This document shows, piece after piece, positions 26,335 through 35,584 of a stretch of DNA of 64,000 nucleotides (the first letter of the stretch is position 1; every line of letters begins with the position of its first letter). The stretch lies in the NCBI RefSeq assembly GCF_000310245.1, contig NC_020505.1, positions 930,001 through 994,000 of the forward strand. Direction: 5' to 3'. The notes under the pieces were generated by a model. That model was not told the origin of the DNA, did no database searches, and saw nothing but the letters and a program-made list of their open reading frames with translations. The position numbers were made by a program, and so were the translations under genes. The stretch is from Candidatus Sulfuricurvum sp. RIFRC-1 (lineage in GTDB: Bacteria; Campylobacterota; Campylobacteria; Campylobacterales; Sulfurimonadaceae).

Positions 26335-26903
26335 CGGCTCTCCTTTGAGGCTTTAATGATTGCTTGGATTTGTCGGCGATGGATAAAGGTGTGCATGTAC
26401 ATAAAAGAGCACCAATCGAAGTTATTGAACGAGTAAAACCACGGATGGGCTTTGGTCATTTTAGAGTGATGTTTCGGCAATGCGGTGAAAAAGCTTTTGT
26501 ACTCATCGATAAAGGCTTTAAAATCATCGAGTGTACCGGAACGGTTTGCGAACGGTTTTACCCCCGCTATCGTGACGATTTCGGTGAACTCTCGCTCTTC
26601 GGTGAGGGCTGCGATAACGCTCGTTACTTTGCGTCCCGTGATGCAGAGGTGTTCGATTACCATGTTGAGGGAAAATTGTCGTGAGTGATCTTCGATGGCG
26701 AAGGTTTTGTCGATAACGACTTGTTGTAACCGCTCCTCTTCGCTCAGCTTTTCCAAAAGAGAGATGATAATCCTAGCTTCTCGTTTAAAAAGCCAAAAGG
26801 CGATGTGCCATGTAAAAAATGTCCGCACCATAGGTATCAATAACAATCGAATCACTAAAAACTCCCCTCTAGGCAATCCATCACCCGGTTTTCCCTGTAC
26901 CAT
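26331..26903 (-). CDS. DinB-superfamily-like protein
   Basis: The 190-residue protein shows a DinB-like pattern. An N-terminal HIAFWLFKRE helix is followed by FSLNMVIEHLCITGRKV and a C-terminal MYMHTFIHRRQIQAI segment with His residues placed as in the metal-binding four-helix bundle. DinB-like proteins are often thiol-dependent metalloenzymes, but substrate and cofactor are unknown here. A GGAG ribosome site lies seven bases before the ATG. It is divergent from a TetR regulator, suggesting regulated expression in response to a small molecule. Confidence 0.65.
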   Translation of the reverse strand: MVQGKPGDGLPRGEFLVIRLLLIPMVRTFFTWHIAFWLFKREARIIISLLEKLSEEERLQQVVIDKTFAIEDHSRQFSLNMVIEHLCITGRKVTSVIAALTEEREFTEIVTIAGVKPFANRSGTLDDFKAFIDEYKSFFTALPKHHSKMTKAHPWFYSFNNFDWCSFMYMHTFIHRRQIQAIIKASKESR

Positions 26904-26966
26904 ACATTAGCTCCTCACCCGATCAGATAGGGGCATAGTAGTATCAAAAATCTAAAATACATCTTA

Positions 26967-26990
26967 ATATTAGTGTAATTACTCTAATAT
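26967..26990. promoter_or_regulatory. Near-perfect 24-bp palindromic operator between DinB-like and TetR genes
   Basis: The halves ATATTAGTGTAA and TTACTCTAATAT are reverse complements except at one pair. Size and location, midway between the divergent starts at 26903 and 27038, fit a TetR-family dimer operator. It would repress both directions. Confidence 0.8.
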
Positions 26991-27022
26991 ATATTATTTA
27001 ATTCGTATTCGTACTCTAAATA

Positions 27023-27031
27023 TGGTAGAAT
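27023..27031 (+). promoter_or_regulatory. Extended -10 box just before the TetR start codon
   Basis: TGGTAGAAT ends six bases before the ATG at 27038, with no ribosome site between, so the message may be leaderless. The 24-bp operator lies upstream, near the -35 to -60 zone. Confidence 0.45.
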
Positions 27032-27037
27032 TTTCCC

Positions 27038-27664
27038 ATGAAAAAACCAAAAAAGATCACAACCAAAGAGCGAATTAAAAACACCGCCATCGAGCTGTTT
27101 AATCTCCATGATTCGCTCTCAATCACGACCAACCATATTGCTAAAGCGGCAGGGATATCGGCGGGAAATCTCTACTATCATTACCGCAACAAAGAAGAGA
27201 TTATCCGAGAAATCTACGCTGAAATGTCGGAACGGATCGAATCGCTAAAGAGTTTTGAAAAAATGCTCAGTTCACCTAACCCCTTAAATGTATTAGATGA
27301 ATCGTTCGATCATTACGGCGATCTGTTTTGGGAATATCGATTTTTGATGCGGGATGCTCCGGTATTAATGGCGCTAGATGGCGAGCTAAAAAGGGCGTTT
27401 GTCGTTAATCAGGAGAGGCGGATCAATCAGATAGCAGGGGTGATCCGATATTTGCTCAGCGAAGAGATATTGGAACATATCGACAAAGAGGAGATCCCTT
27501 TGCGTGCCAAGCTCTATTGGTTCGTCACGGCGTATTGGCAAGTGTTCGCCTCGATGGATGGCGAAGTGAGTCGTGAATCGATACGAGAGACGAAAGAGGC
27601 AATGTTTAAAATCCATATCGCCCCGTTTTTGTCGGAGAGAGGGCGAGGGATGATAGACGCTTAA
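27038..27664 (+). CDS. TetR-family transcriptional regulator
   Basis: The 208-residue protein has a TetR N-terminal DNA-binding domain (about 8-55: RIKNTAIELFNLHDSLSIT, then IAKAAGISAGNLYYHYRNKEEII). The all-helical C-terminal domain (about 75-205) is of the type that binds small ligands and dimerises. The ligand is unknown. The divergent DinB-like operon and the shared palindrome point to local control. Its stop codon directly abuts that of the convergent recQ. Confidence 0.9.
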   Translation: MKKPKKITTKERIKNTAIELFNLHDSLSITTNHIAKAAGISAGNLYYHYRNKEEIIREIYAEMSERIESLKSFEKMLSSPNPLNVLDESFDHYGDLFWEYRFLMRDAPVLMALDGELKRAFVVNQERRINQIAGVIRYLLSEEILEHIDKEEIPLRAKLYWFVTAYWQVFASMDGEVSRESIRETKEAMFKIHIAPFLSERGRGMIDA

Positions 27665-29473
27665 TCAATCCCTCTCTTTTTCCCTCAACTCATGCGAGAG
27701 GTTCAAAAATGCTTCTCCGTATCGTTCGAATTTTACCTCTCCGATACCGCTGATACCCAACATCTCCTCTTTGGTGCTAGGGAGTTGTTCGGCAAGGGAG
27801 TAGAGGGTTTTATCTCCGAAGACGATGTAGGCAGGGATGCGGTGCTCTTTGGCGATGGCGGCACGGAGGGCTTTGAAGTTTTCGAAGTATTTTGGGGTGT
27901 TGAGATCGGAGTGTTTGGTTTTAACGGTTACTTTTTTGGTCGATAGACGATCTGATCGGATATGAACAGCCGTTTTTCCTCTCAATATGTCGGCTCCGAT
28001 TGGGGTGATTTTTAGTGCTTTGTACTCATCGGGCTCTATAGCACCGAGTTCGATGAGTCTTTTGGAGATGGTGCTCCATGTGGTTTTAGATAGCTCTTTT
28101 CCGATCCCGAAAACGCTCAAATTTTGATGAGAATTGGAGAGGATTTTCTCTTTTTCCTCTCCACAGAGAACTTCCGAGATATAGGTGGCTCCGAATCGCT
28201 CACCCGTTTTATAGAGACAGGAGAGGAACTTTTGGGCGGGGGTGGTTATTTCTTGCTTTTGGATATCACTGCCCACACAGTTGTCGCATTTGTCACCGCA
28301 AGGGGCGATTGTATCGCTGAAATAGGAGGCTATTAGACGATGGCGGCACTCCTCGGCAGTTGCGTAATCCATCGATGCGCGGAGCTTGCTAAGGATCATC
28401 TCGCGATATTGGGGGTCACTCCCCTCATCGATAAGCCGTTTTTTGTTGTAAAAATCAGTTCCCGAATAAAAGAGTATCGCTTCGGAGTCGATTCCATCCC
28501 GTCCGGCACGTCCGATCTCCTGATAGTAGTTTTCGATGGTTTTAGGAAGTGAGGTGTGGATGACGAAGCGAATATCTCCTTTATCGATTCCCATCCCGAA
28601 TGCGACGGTGGCGACAATGATCTGCGTTTCGTCGTTTAGAAACGATGTATGGGTATCGTGACGTATGGAGCCGCTCATCCCCGCATGATAGGCTAAACAT
28701 TTGATCCCTTTTTTGGAGAGAAATTCGGCGAGCTCTTCGGTCTCTTTACGGGAGAAAGCATAGACAATTCCACTCTCCCCTTCGTGCTCTTTTAAAATAT
28801 TCATCAGCTCATTGCGCCATCCGCCATCACGTTCTCGAACAGTGATCTTGATGTTTTTACGCAGTACCGGGGCGCGGAGGATCAGCGGATCGTTGAGCCC
28901 CAGTTGCGAGAGGATGTCTTCCCGTACTTTTGGTGTGGCGGTAGCGGTGAAGGCGGCGATAGGGGTATGAGGAAAAGCGGAGCGCAACTCACCCAGCCGT
29001 CGGTAATCATCACGAAACTCATGCCCCCACTCACTGATACAGTGGGCTTCGTCGATGACGAAAAAGTTGATATCGAGCGTTTCGAGCCATGAGAGAAAGG
29101 AGACGTTTGCCAGTCTTTCGGGGGCGATGTAGAGGAGTTTTAAAACGCCGTTTTTAGCCTTGGAAAATGCCTCTTGTTGTTCTTGCGGCGATTGCGATGA
29201 GGAGATCATCTCCGCTTCGATCCCGAGCTCTTTGAGGGCAATCACCTGATCATGCATGAGGGCGATGAGGGGAGAGACGACAATCGTGATCCCATCCATC
29301 AGAAGTGTTGGAAGCTGATAGCAGAGCGATTTTCCCCCTCCGGTAGGGAGTAACATTGCCAAATCACGACGGCTCAGAATCGCGTCTACCGCATCTTCTT
29401 GCATCTCTCTAAAACTGGAGAAACCAAAGGTGTGTTTGAGAACTTTGTATTTGTCGGTTAAGGATTCGCTCAA
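27665..29473 (-). CDS. recQ: ATP-dependent DNA helicase RecQ
   Basis: The 602-residue protein has Walker A LLPTGGGKSL, the DEAH box IDEAHCISEWGHEFRDDYR (with the aromatic-rich loop), motif VI QEIGRAGRDG, a RecQ zinc domain (CRHRL...CGDKCDNC), a winged-helix region and a C-terminal HRDC domain (about 520-595). It unwinds recombination intermediates and stalled forks 3' to 5'. The start is TTG with AAGG eight bases upstream. It probably stands alone. Confidence 0.95.
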   Translation of the reverse strand: MSESLTDKYKVLKHTFGFSSFREMQEDAVDAILSRRDLAMLLPTGGGKSLCYQLPTLLMDGITIVVSPLIALMHDQVIALKELGIEAEMISSSQSPQEQQEAFSKAKNGVLKLLYIAPERLANVSFLSWLETLDINFFVIDEAHCISEWGHEFRDDYRRLGELRSAFPHTPIAAFTATATPKVREDILSQLGLNDPLILRAPVLRKNIKITVRERDGGWRNELMNILKEHEGESGIVYAFSRKETEELAEFLSKKGIKCLAYHAGMSGSIRHDTHTSFLNDETQIIVATVAFGMGIDKGDIRFVIHTSLPKTIENYYQEIGRAGRDGIDSEAILFYSGTDFYNKKRLIDEGSDPQYREMILSKLRASMDYATAEECRHRLIASYFSDTIAPCGDKCDNCVGSDIQKQEITTPAQKFLSCLYKTGERFGATYISEVLCGEEKEKILSNSHQNLSVFGIGKELSKTTWSTISKRLIELGAIEPDEYKALKITPIGADILRGKTAVHIRSDRLSTKKVTVKTKHSDLNTPKYFENFKALRAAIAKEHRIPAYIVFGDKTLYSLAEQLPSTKEEMLGISGIGEVKFERYGEAFLNLSHELREKERD

Positions 29474-29659
29474 GGTTGGAGCCTTTAAAAAGTTGTTGCT
29501 TCAATCATGTTGATTATACAATGACAAAAAGAGTAATGGAAAGAAATAGGGCAAAATGCAATATTTTGGAGTGTTAATGACTTCATAGCAATCGGGAAGA
29601 CGAGTAGCAATACCGAGAAGGTAAAGCTTTTTATACGCTCGTTTCGGATTTGGATCTAA

Positions 29660-30133
29660 TCAGTGTTGGTGATGAAACTCCTGCACCTCTTTGATCTCTT
29701 CGGGTGTTGCTTCATGGATATCTAAAACGGTCCCCTCGAAAACGAGGTCCATTCCCGCAAGTGGGTGATTACCATCGAGTGTGGCATGATCGCCTTCGAT
29801 ATCGGTTACGGTATAGATGATGACATCCTCCGAGTCTTCTTCAAAATAGCCATCGAGTTCCATTCCGACGCTTACTTCTACCGGCAGTTCACTGAGCTCT
29901 TCCGTAACAACGAGTGTAGGGTCATAATTTCCGAATGCTTTATCGGCGGTGAGTTCAATTTTGAATGTTTCTCCGATACTTTTCCCCTCTAATGCTTTTT
30001 CAACCGTAGGGAAAATATGACCATAATTACCGTGCAGGTAAACAAGAGCCTCCTCTTCCTCGTGGAGAAGATTTCCTTCGGTGTCGTTAATGTGATAGTC
30101 GATGGTGACGATACAGTCTTTTTTGATAGTCAT
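29660..30133 (-). CDS. slyD: SlyD-type FKBP peptidyl-prolyl isomerase
   Basis: The 157-residue protein has the FKBP fold split by an insert-in-flap chaperone domain (about 68-125: DKAFGNYDPTLVVTEE...). It begins with CIVTIDYHINDTEGNLLHEE. The C-terminal tail is short with only a few His (EFHHQH), so nickel handling is weaker than in E. coli SlyD, which has a long His-rich tail. It acts as folding helper in the cytoplasm. AAGGA precedes the ATG. The 186 bases between it and recQ show nothing recognisable. Confidence 0.88.
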   Translation of the reverse strand: MTIKKDCIVTIDYHINDTEGNLLHEEEEALVYLHGNYGHIFPTVEKALEGKSIGETFKIELTADKAFGNYDPTLVVTEELSELPVEVSVGMELDGYFEEDSEDVIIYTVTDIEGDHATLDGNHPLAGMDLVFEGTVLDIHEATPEEIKEVQEFHHQH

Positions 30134-30266
30134 GGTTGTTCCTTAGGGCAATGGTATAAGAATAGGGTTAAACGCTTTGGTTGAAATTATAGCATGGGCA
30201 CCTACATGGGGTTCTGAAACTTTAGACGAAAAAGTCAAAGAAAATAAAACATAGTCTGATTTAAAT

Positions 30267-32153
30267 TTATACATGTAAAAGTGTTTTGAATGCTGTTAAA
30301 ATTTCTGCGTCATCTTCATGATATCTACTGTCGTACTTCAATAAGGTTTCGGTTGCATCGATTATTTTTGTTTTGAGGGAGCTGTCGCTTAGGGCAATTT
30401 TTCGTACCGCTAGATCGACTTGGTCGATGGTGAGATCTTCTAAATATTGAAACGGTTCCAAATCAAACTGTTCGGCTGTTTTTTGGAGAAGAAATCTAAC
30501 TGTCTCTTCATTGGAAAATTGGGTTTTTGCCAGAAAAACAAATACAATGTTGAGTGAATGTTGAATTTGTTTTGAGGATTGGAACATACTTTTAGGAATT
30601 TTAGTCAAACCGTACTCATAATCCAGCGGAGTCAGAAGTATACTTCGCAGCGTCCACTCCCAAATGGATATATGTTTATCGGCATCAATCAGCTTTTCTA
30701 TCGTTTTACGGAACTGTTCATATTGCAGTGTTGACATCATTTTTAAGTTTGGTATTGCTAAGAGGAGCAAGTTCAAATGAGATGATCGGGGTAGAGATTC
30801 GATCGTTTTCAAAACATTTTGTGTTTTTTCCCATGCACTCCCCAATGCCTCTTTTTGAAGTCGTAATTCGTTGTGTTGACTACCCAAAAGTAAAGCATAG
30901 ATTATCCATTGGGCACTGAGCGGATTTGCGGTCATAGATTGGATTTCTAATGGGATGTCAACTGCTTCAAAAGTGGAAGAGACGGAATGAAAATTACCTG
31001 ATGGATTGGGCATACGTGAGAGAGTATCGAATGTAATCGGATTGGATTTGATTTCCTCTTCGGGCTGCTTGGGGACGTTAAAAGTGGTTTGTTCACTATG
31101 GGCGTAATGTTTTTGAGACGATTTCTCAGAGGCAAATTTCCCGTCCCATCTCGGATCAATCCGTCGTATCCGATCTTCGAGTTTGGGATGAGTAGAGAAC
31201 CAATGATCCCAAAAATTGGAAGTACCGTCGGAAAAAAATAGGTGGCTGAAATCGCCGCCGGCACTGGATGAGACGCTTGAACCGTACGCAGATGCACCGA
31301 TTTTTTTCAACGCTCCGGCAATACCATCGGGATAGCGGGTGTACTGAACCGCCGAAGCATCGGCAAGATATTCGCGCTGGCGGGATATCATCGCTTTTAT
31401 CAATTCGCTGATCATCGTTCCCAACCAGCCGATGATGGTTAAGCCGAGTGCAAACAGATAGATGGCGACGATTAGGCTTCCCCCTTTTTTATCATTCGAA
31501 GAACGAGAAACGCTATGACGTATTGATGAAGAATCTAAAACATCAAAGATAAAATGTCCTATTCCGCCGATAAAAACGATCCCGTATATTAGACCTGAGA
31601 GGTGAAGATTGAGGCGCATATCTCCGTGAAAAATATGGCTGAACTCATGGGCGATTACCCCCTGAAGCTCTTGTCGATCCAATGCATCCAATGCACCCTG
31701 TGTGATTCCGATCACCGCATCTTCATAGGTGAATCCGGCGGCGAAGGCATTGATCCCCTGATCATGCAGGAGATATACGGGAGGCGGTGCTATCCCTGAG
31801 GCTATCGCCATCTCTTCGACGACATTCAATAGCATAATCTCTTGTTTATTGTGGGTCATCGGCGAGATCAGTTTTCCCCCTAACGAGAGTGCTACTGATT
31901 TTCCGCCGTCTCTGAGGAGATAATATTGAAACAAGGAAGCGATCAAGACGGTTAGAATAACGGCGATAAAGACTTCTGAAAAAATAACGGTATCGACGAC
32001 GGCAGGGATGAACGATCCGGTACGGAGATAGCTTTCGATAAAGACGACCAAATAGGCAATCGAGGAGGCAAAGAGGATTAAACCGATACTAAAGGCGAAT
32101 AGGAGGCGAGCGGTGGACACTTTCGCCTCTTCCTTAGCTTCAAAAAAATTCAT
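30267..32153 (-). CDS. M48-family membrane zinc metalloprotease
   Basis: Starting at the ATG at 32153 (a GTG one codon earlier is also open) gives 628 residues. Two N-terminal helices (about 19-42 and 50-75) precede the M48 domain with the zinc motif H169-E170-F-S-H173. Another helix pair lies near 185-250. A glutamate in the later QREYLADASAV segment is the likely third ligand. The long C-terminal half (about 370-628) is helical and of unknown role. It overlaps the lemA stop, and LemA/M48 pairs are common, suggesting envelope protein quality control. Confidence 0.85.
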   Translation of the reverse strand: MNFFEAKEEAKVSTARLLFAFSIGLILFASSIAYLVVFIESYLRTGSFIPAVVDTVIFSEVFIAVILTVLIASLFQYYLLRDGGKSVALSLGGKLISPMTHNKQEIMLLNVVEEMAIASGIAPPPVYLLHDQGINAFAAGFTYEDAVIGITQGALDALDRQELQGVIAHEFSHIFHGDMRLNLHLSGLIYGIVFIGGIGHFIFDVLDSSSIRHSVSRSSNDKKGGSLIVAIYLFALGLTIIGWLGTMISELIKAMISRQREYLADASAVQYTRYPDGIAGALKKIGASAYGSSVSSSAGGDFSHLFFSDGTSNFWDHWFSTHPKLEDRIRRIDPRWDGKFASEKSSQKHYAHSEQTTFNVPKQPEEEIKSNPITFDTLSRMPNPSGNFHSVSSTFEAVDIPLEIQSMTANPLSAQWIIYALLLGSQHNELRLQKEALGSAWEKTQNVLKTIESLPRSSHLNLLLLAIPNLKMMSTLQYEQFRKTIEKLIDADKHISIWEWTLRSILLTPLDYEYGLTKIPKSMFQSSKQIQHSLNIVFVFLAKTQFSNEETVRFLLQKTAEQFDLEPFQYLEDLTIDQVDLAVRKIALSDSSLKTKIIDATETLLKYDSRYHEDDAEILTAFKTLLHV

Positions 32154-32752
32154 CACTCACCTAAAAAACCGAGCTTGGGAGGGAGTTTAATCTCTTGCGC
32201 ATCTTCAAATTCGAGTAAAGCAGCATCCTGTCTATGTCCGAAGAGGGAGCTAAAGAGGTTTTGGGGGAACGATTGGCGGTAGGTGTTGTACTCCATCACC
32301 GAATCGTTGTAAAACTGACGTGCAAACGCGATTTTGTTTTCGGTGGTGGAGAGTTCTTCCATCACTTGTCGCATAGCTCCATCAGCTTTGATTGCCGGAT
32401 AGTTTTCCATCACAACGTTGAAATTGGAAATGGCTTGACGAAGGGTGTTTTCAGCGGTAACGATCCCTTGGATAGCTGTAGGATCGGAAGGATTCTGGTG
32501 CGCATGGCGTAAATTTTGGGAGGCGCTGTTGCGTGCGGCAATGACCCGCTCCAGTGTATTCTTTTCGTGTTCCATGTAATGTTTGGCGGTTTCGACAAGG
32601 GCAGGGATGAGATCGTAGCGTCGTTTGAGCTGAACGTCGATTTGGCTAAAAGCGTTTATATAGCGGTTTTTGGTAAGAACCAGACGGTTAAAAATCGAAA
32701 TGATATACAGTATCCCTGCAAAAATCCCTATTCCGACAATGTATTTCATCAT
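32153..32752 (-). CDS. lemA: LemA-family membrane protein
   Basis: The 199-residue protein has an N-terminal helix (about 4-22) and a LemA coiled helical domain. It contains the family's NRYINAFSQIDVQLKRRYDLIPALVETAKHY segment and the FYNDSVMEYNTYRQSFP motif. Molecular function is unknown. The gene overlaps the M48 protease start, and the pair probably works together at the inner membrane. The AGGAG ribosome site is good. Confidence 0.92.
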   Translation of the reverse strand: MMKYIVGIGIFAGILYIISIFNRLVLTKNRYINAFSQIDVQLKRRYDLIPALVETAKHYMEHEKNTLERVIAARNSASQNLRHAHQNPSDPTAIQGIVTAENTLRQAISNFNVVMENYPAIKADGAMRQVMEELSTTENKIAFARQFYNDSVMEYNTYRQSFPQNLFSSLFGHRQDAALLEFEDAQEIKLPPKLGFLGE

Positions 32753-32795
32753 GCCCTAAACTCCTGAAAGTGATACCAAGAGTATACTAAAAAAA

Positions 32796-33683
32796 TTATA
32801 TTTTATTACTATTTATGGGTATCAAAATCGGGTTAAACGCTTTGGTTGAGATAATGGCTTGAGCACCGATCGTAAGCGCTGAGGCCTCATCGGCACTAGC
32901 TACGGTGCGGACGATGGAGGAACCGACGAGGAGCGTGACGATAAAGACGGGGGCGTCTTCTTCGATTTTTAATACCTCTCCGACGAGTTGGAGCTTACCG
33001 CTGAGGGTTTGGGGGCTAAAGAACTCCATAGGGGTACAAAGCCGTTTAATGTGTCCTGCTTCTACTGACGCAAGACGATCAGAGAGTTTCACCGTCTCGG
33101 CAATATCGTGACTTACGAGTAGGGTTGTAACGGCAAGTCGCTCATGGATGAGGCTTAGCTCGTCTTGGAGCTTTTGGCGCATGGTTGGATCAAGTGCCGA
33201 GAGAGGTTCATCGAGGAGCAAGATTTTAGGATGGCGCACCAACGCACGGGCGAGGGCAACGCGCTGTTTTTGTCCCCCTGAGAGGGTGGAGGGGAGGCGG
33301 TTTGAGAGCTGGGTGAGTTCAACGAGCTCGATCAGCTCATCGACATTGGCGCGTTGCTGGGCATTATCGGTGGCAAAGAGGAGATTTTCGCGTACACTCA
33401 TCGTCGGAAAGAGGGCATAGTCTTGGAAGACAAATCCGATACTCCGACGCTGAGGGGGAAGATTGATTTTTTTGCTACTGTCAAACCACACTTCAGCGTC
33501 CACTTCGATACGACCGCTGTCGGGTGTTTCGAGACCTGCAATCATCCGCATCAGCGTTGTTTTTCCCGCACCTGAGGGACCGAAAAGGGTGAGGAATTCA
33601 CCGTCGTTAATGGTGAGCTCAAAATGGGCGTTGATGGAGCCCTCAGCGGTGTCGAGACGCTTGGTAATATTAACTGCTATCAT
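32796..33683 (-). CDS. modC: Molybdate ABC transporter ATPase ModC
   Basis: The 295-residue ATPase has Walker A GPSGAGKTT (about 35-43), signature LSGGQKQRVALARAL, Walker B ILLLDEPLSALD and a short C-terminal TOBE-like region (about 230-290). It powers molybdate, and often tungstate, import with ModB and ModA. It overlaps modB by four bases and is the last gene of the mod cluster. Confidence 0.93.
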   Translation of the reverse strand: MIAVNITKRLDTAEGSINAHFELTINDGEFLTLFGPSGAGKTTLMRMIAGLETPDSGRIEVDAEVWFDSSKKINLPPQRRSIGFVFQDYALFPTMSVRENLLFATDNAQQRANVDELIELVELTQLSNRLPSTLSGGQKQRVALARALVRHPKILLLDEPLSALDPTMRQKLQDELSLIHERLAVTTLLVSHDIAETVKLSDRLASVEAGHIKRLCTPMEFFSPQTLSGKLQLVGEVLKIEEDAPVFIVTLLVGSSIVRTVASADEASALTIGAQAIISTKAFNPILIPINSNKI

Positions 33684-34354
33684 CGAATTCCCCCGAGTGA
33701 TTTTTTATTGAGGGTGTAGACGAGAAGGAGTATGGCGAACGTGACGACAAAGAGGGTGAGGGCGTATTGGTGTGCCATGGCGTAGTTAAGCGATTCTACT
33801 TCGTCGTAGATGGCGATGGAGGCGACGCGCGTTTCATCAGGGATATTTCCGCCAATCATGAGGATGACTCCGAACTCCCCGACCGTGTGGGCGAACGCGA
33901 GTACGATACCTGAGATAAGCCCGTGACGGATCGAGGGGAGGATAACCCGTATCATCGTCTCCAGTTTCGATTTGCCGAGGGTATAGGCGGCCTCAAAGAT
34001 CGATTTTGGCACTTGGGAGAGGGCGGATTGGATCGGGTGTACCATAAAGGGAAGGCTGAAGAGTACGGAGCCGATTACCAATCCCTCGAAGCTAAATGCC
34101 AAGCGGATGCCGTGTTCGGTGAGAAAGCTCCCGATGGCGGAGGCGGGACTGAATGCGAGGAGGAGATAAAACCCTAAAACGGACGGAGGCAATACGAGGG
34201 GCATACTCACCACCGTCTCGATGATGCTTTTAAACCGCATTTTGGAGAAGACCAAAAACGATGCGAGAGGAATTCCGATCAGCAGAAGAATGAGTGTCGT
34301 AACAGCGGCGAGTTTAAAGGTGAGCGCCATCGTGCTTAAAAATTCAGCTTCCAT
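33680..34354 (-). CDS. modB: Molybdate ABC transporter permease ModB
   Basis: A 224-residue inner-membrane permease with about five to six helices. The EAAYTLGKSKLETMIRVILPSIRHGLISG loop (about 132-160) is the EAA motif that docks to ModC. A strong GAGAGGT ribosome site lies before the ATG. It overlaps the TOBE-domain gene by 11 bases and modC by four. Confidence 0.93.
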   Translation of the reverse strand: MEAEFLSTMALTFKLAAVTTLILLLIGIPLASFLVFSKMRFKSIIETVVSMPLVLPPSVLGFYLLLAFSPASAIGSFLTEHGIRLAFSFEGLVIGSVLFSLPFMVHPIQSALSQVPKSIFEAAYTLGKSKLETMIRVILPSIRHGLISGIVLAFAHTVGEFGVILMIGGNIPDETRVASIAIYDEVESLNYAMAHQYALTLFVVTFAILLLVYTLNKKSLGGIR

Positions 34355-34739
34355 GGTGACCTCTCAGCAGTGATATTTCGCTCGGACTCACCATCCAAAA
34401 CACGTTGTCCCCTTCCTTGATACGTAGAATATTAAAGGTGAGGGTAGGAACAAGGGCAGTAATCATTGAGTCGTGATAGAGTAGGGTAATTTGGGACAAT
34501 ACGCTTCCCTGCTCAATACGGCTTATTACAGCACGTTGAACGTTGGCTGTGGTTGCCGTGTTGGTTGAGACGAGGATCACTTCGGTCTCTTTGAATGCCA
34601 ATGTAAGCGGTGTTCCTATCGCATCAGGGCACTGTTCGGCGAGGAGGAGGTGAAAGTCATCCTCCCCCACGGCAACCGTGAGGATACTCAAATGGTCTGA
34701 AGATGTGATGGCGGTTAGGGTGGAGGGGAGTGTGTTCAT
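34344..34739 (-). CDS. TOBE-domain molybdate-binding-like protein
   Basis: The 131-residue soluble protein consists of two beta-rich segments (about 5-65 and 68-128) with the spacing of TOBE/Mop repeats, such as NVQRAVISRIEQGSVLSQITLLYHD. Such domains bind molybdate or tungstate as storage or sensor modules. It sits between modD and modB with overlaps on both sides. The match is by pattern and context; the oxyanion-binding residues cannot be confirmed by eye. Confidence 0.7.
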   Translation of the reverse strand: MNTLPSTLTAITSSDHLSILTVAVGEDDFHLLLAEQCPDAIGTPLTLAFKETEVILVSTNTATTANVQRAVISRIEQGSVLSQITLLYHDSMITALVPTLTFNILRIKEGDNVFWMVSPSEISLLRGHHGS

Positions 34740-35584
34740 AAAGGCTCTATTCTCACTTTGATATCGGCGCTCTGTGCGTTATACGGCGATGAGGTGACGA
34801 TCATATCGACACCCGTAGCCGCATACTCGGCGATATTTTTGGCACTGATTCCCCCCGTAGCAATAAGGGTGATATGAGGATAATCGGTTCGGAGGATGCG
34901 GACGGCATCGGAGAGCTTGCTCAAGGGAAATTTTTCCAACTGGAGGATATCAGCCCCCATCCGGGCAAATTTCAGCGCCTGAGTGATGTCTTCGGTCTCC
35001 ATGACGATCTTTTTCTCCAAATTGGCTTTTTTAGTTTTGTTCAATGCTGAGCCGAACGCTTCATCGGTAGGGAAGAAAACACGGTGATAATCGAAAATAA
35101 GGATCGATTCCGAAAGACCCAATCGGTGGGCAACTCCACCCCCTGATTCGACCGCTTTAATCGCGATTTTTTTCGTAAACGGGGTGGTTTTGCGGGTGGT
35201 GGCTACCACTATATCAGGATTGATACTACGGGCCAAGAGTACCGCTTCACGGGTATAAGTGGCAATACCGCTTGCGTAATCGAGGAGGTTTTGGACACTT
35301 TTCCAAATACGGTGGATATTTCCGGCTTCACCGTGGGCTTCGAGAAAGAGACTCTTGGGCGGGACGAGGGTTCCCGATTTGACGAACCCGTCGATTTCCA
35401 ATCCGTACAGTCCGCACAGGCGTACCGCCTCTTCCATACACGAGACGACGAGAGGGCGCTCACGGGTAGCGAAAGTAATACGGGCTCGTTGATCGGAAAT
35501 TTCCAAAGATGCGGTCGTTAGATCACCGTAGGGGGCATCTTCGGCGAGGAGTGCTTCGAGTTCAAAATCATTGAGGGCAATCAT
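34736..35584 (-). CDS. modD: ModD, NadC-like protein of the molybdate cluster
   Basis: Starting at the ATG at 35584 (ATGA overlap with the methyltransferase stop) gives 282 residues; an in-frame start 30 bases upstream is less likely. It resembles quinolinate phosphoribosyltransferase: the family opening EDAPYGDLTT, TRKTTPFTKK, GGGVAHRLGLSESILI and a C-terminal TGGISAKNIAEYAATGVD barrel motif are all seen. ModD proteins accompany molybdate transport genes, and their reaction is not established. The context here supports ModD rather than NadC. Confidence 0.85.
   Translation of the reverse strand: MIALNDFELEALLAEDAPYGDLTTASLEISDQRARITFATRERPLVVSCMEEAVRLCGLYGLEIDGFVKSGTLVPPKSLFLEAHGEAGNIHRIWKSVQNLLDYASGIATYTREAVLLARSINPDIVVATTRKTTPFTKKIAIKAVESGGGVAHRLGLSESILIFDYHRVFFPTDEAFGSALNKTKKANLEKKIVMETEDITQALKFARMGADILQLEKFPLSKLSDAVRILRTDYPHITLIATGGISAKNIAEYAATGVDMIVTSSPYNAQSADIKVRIEPL

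Noticed and set aside
29474-29659. A small gene or tRNA in the recQ-slyD gap
   Set aside because: No cloverleaf, no frame with a ribosome site and no clear hairpin; I see nothing supportable.
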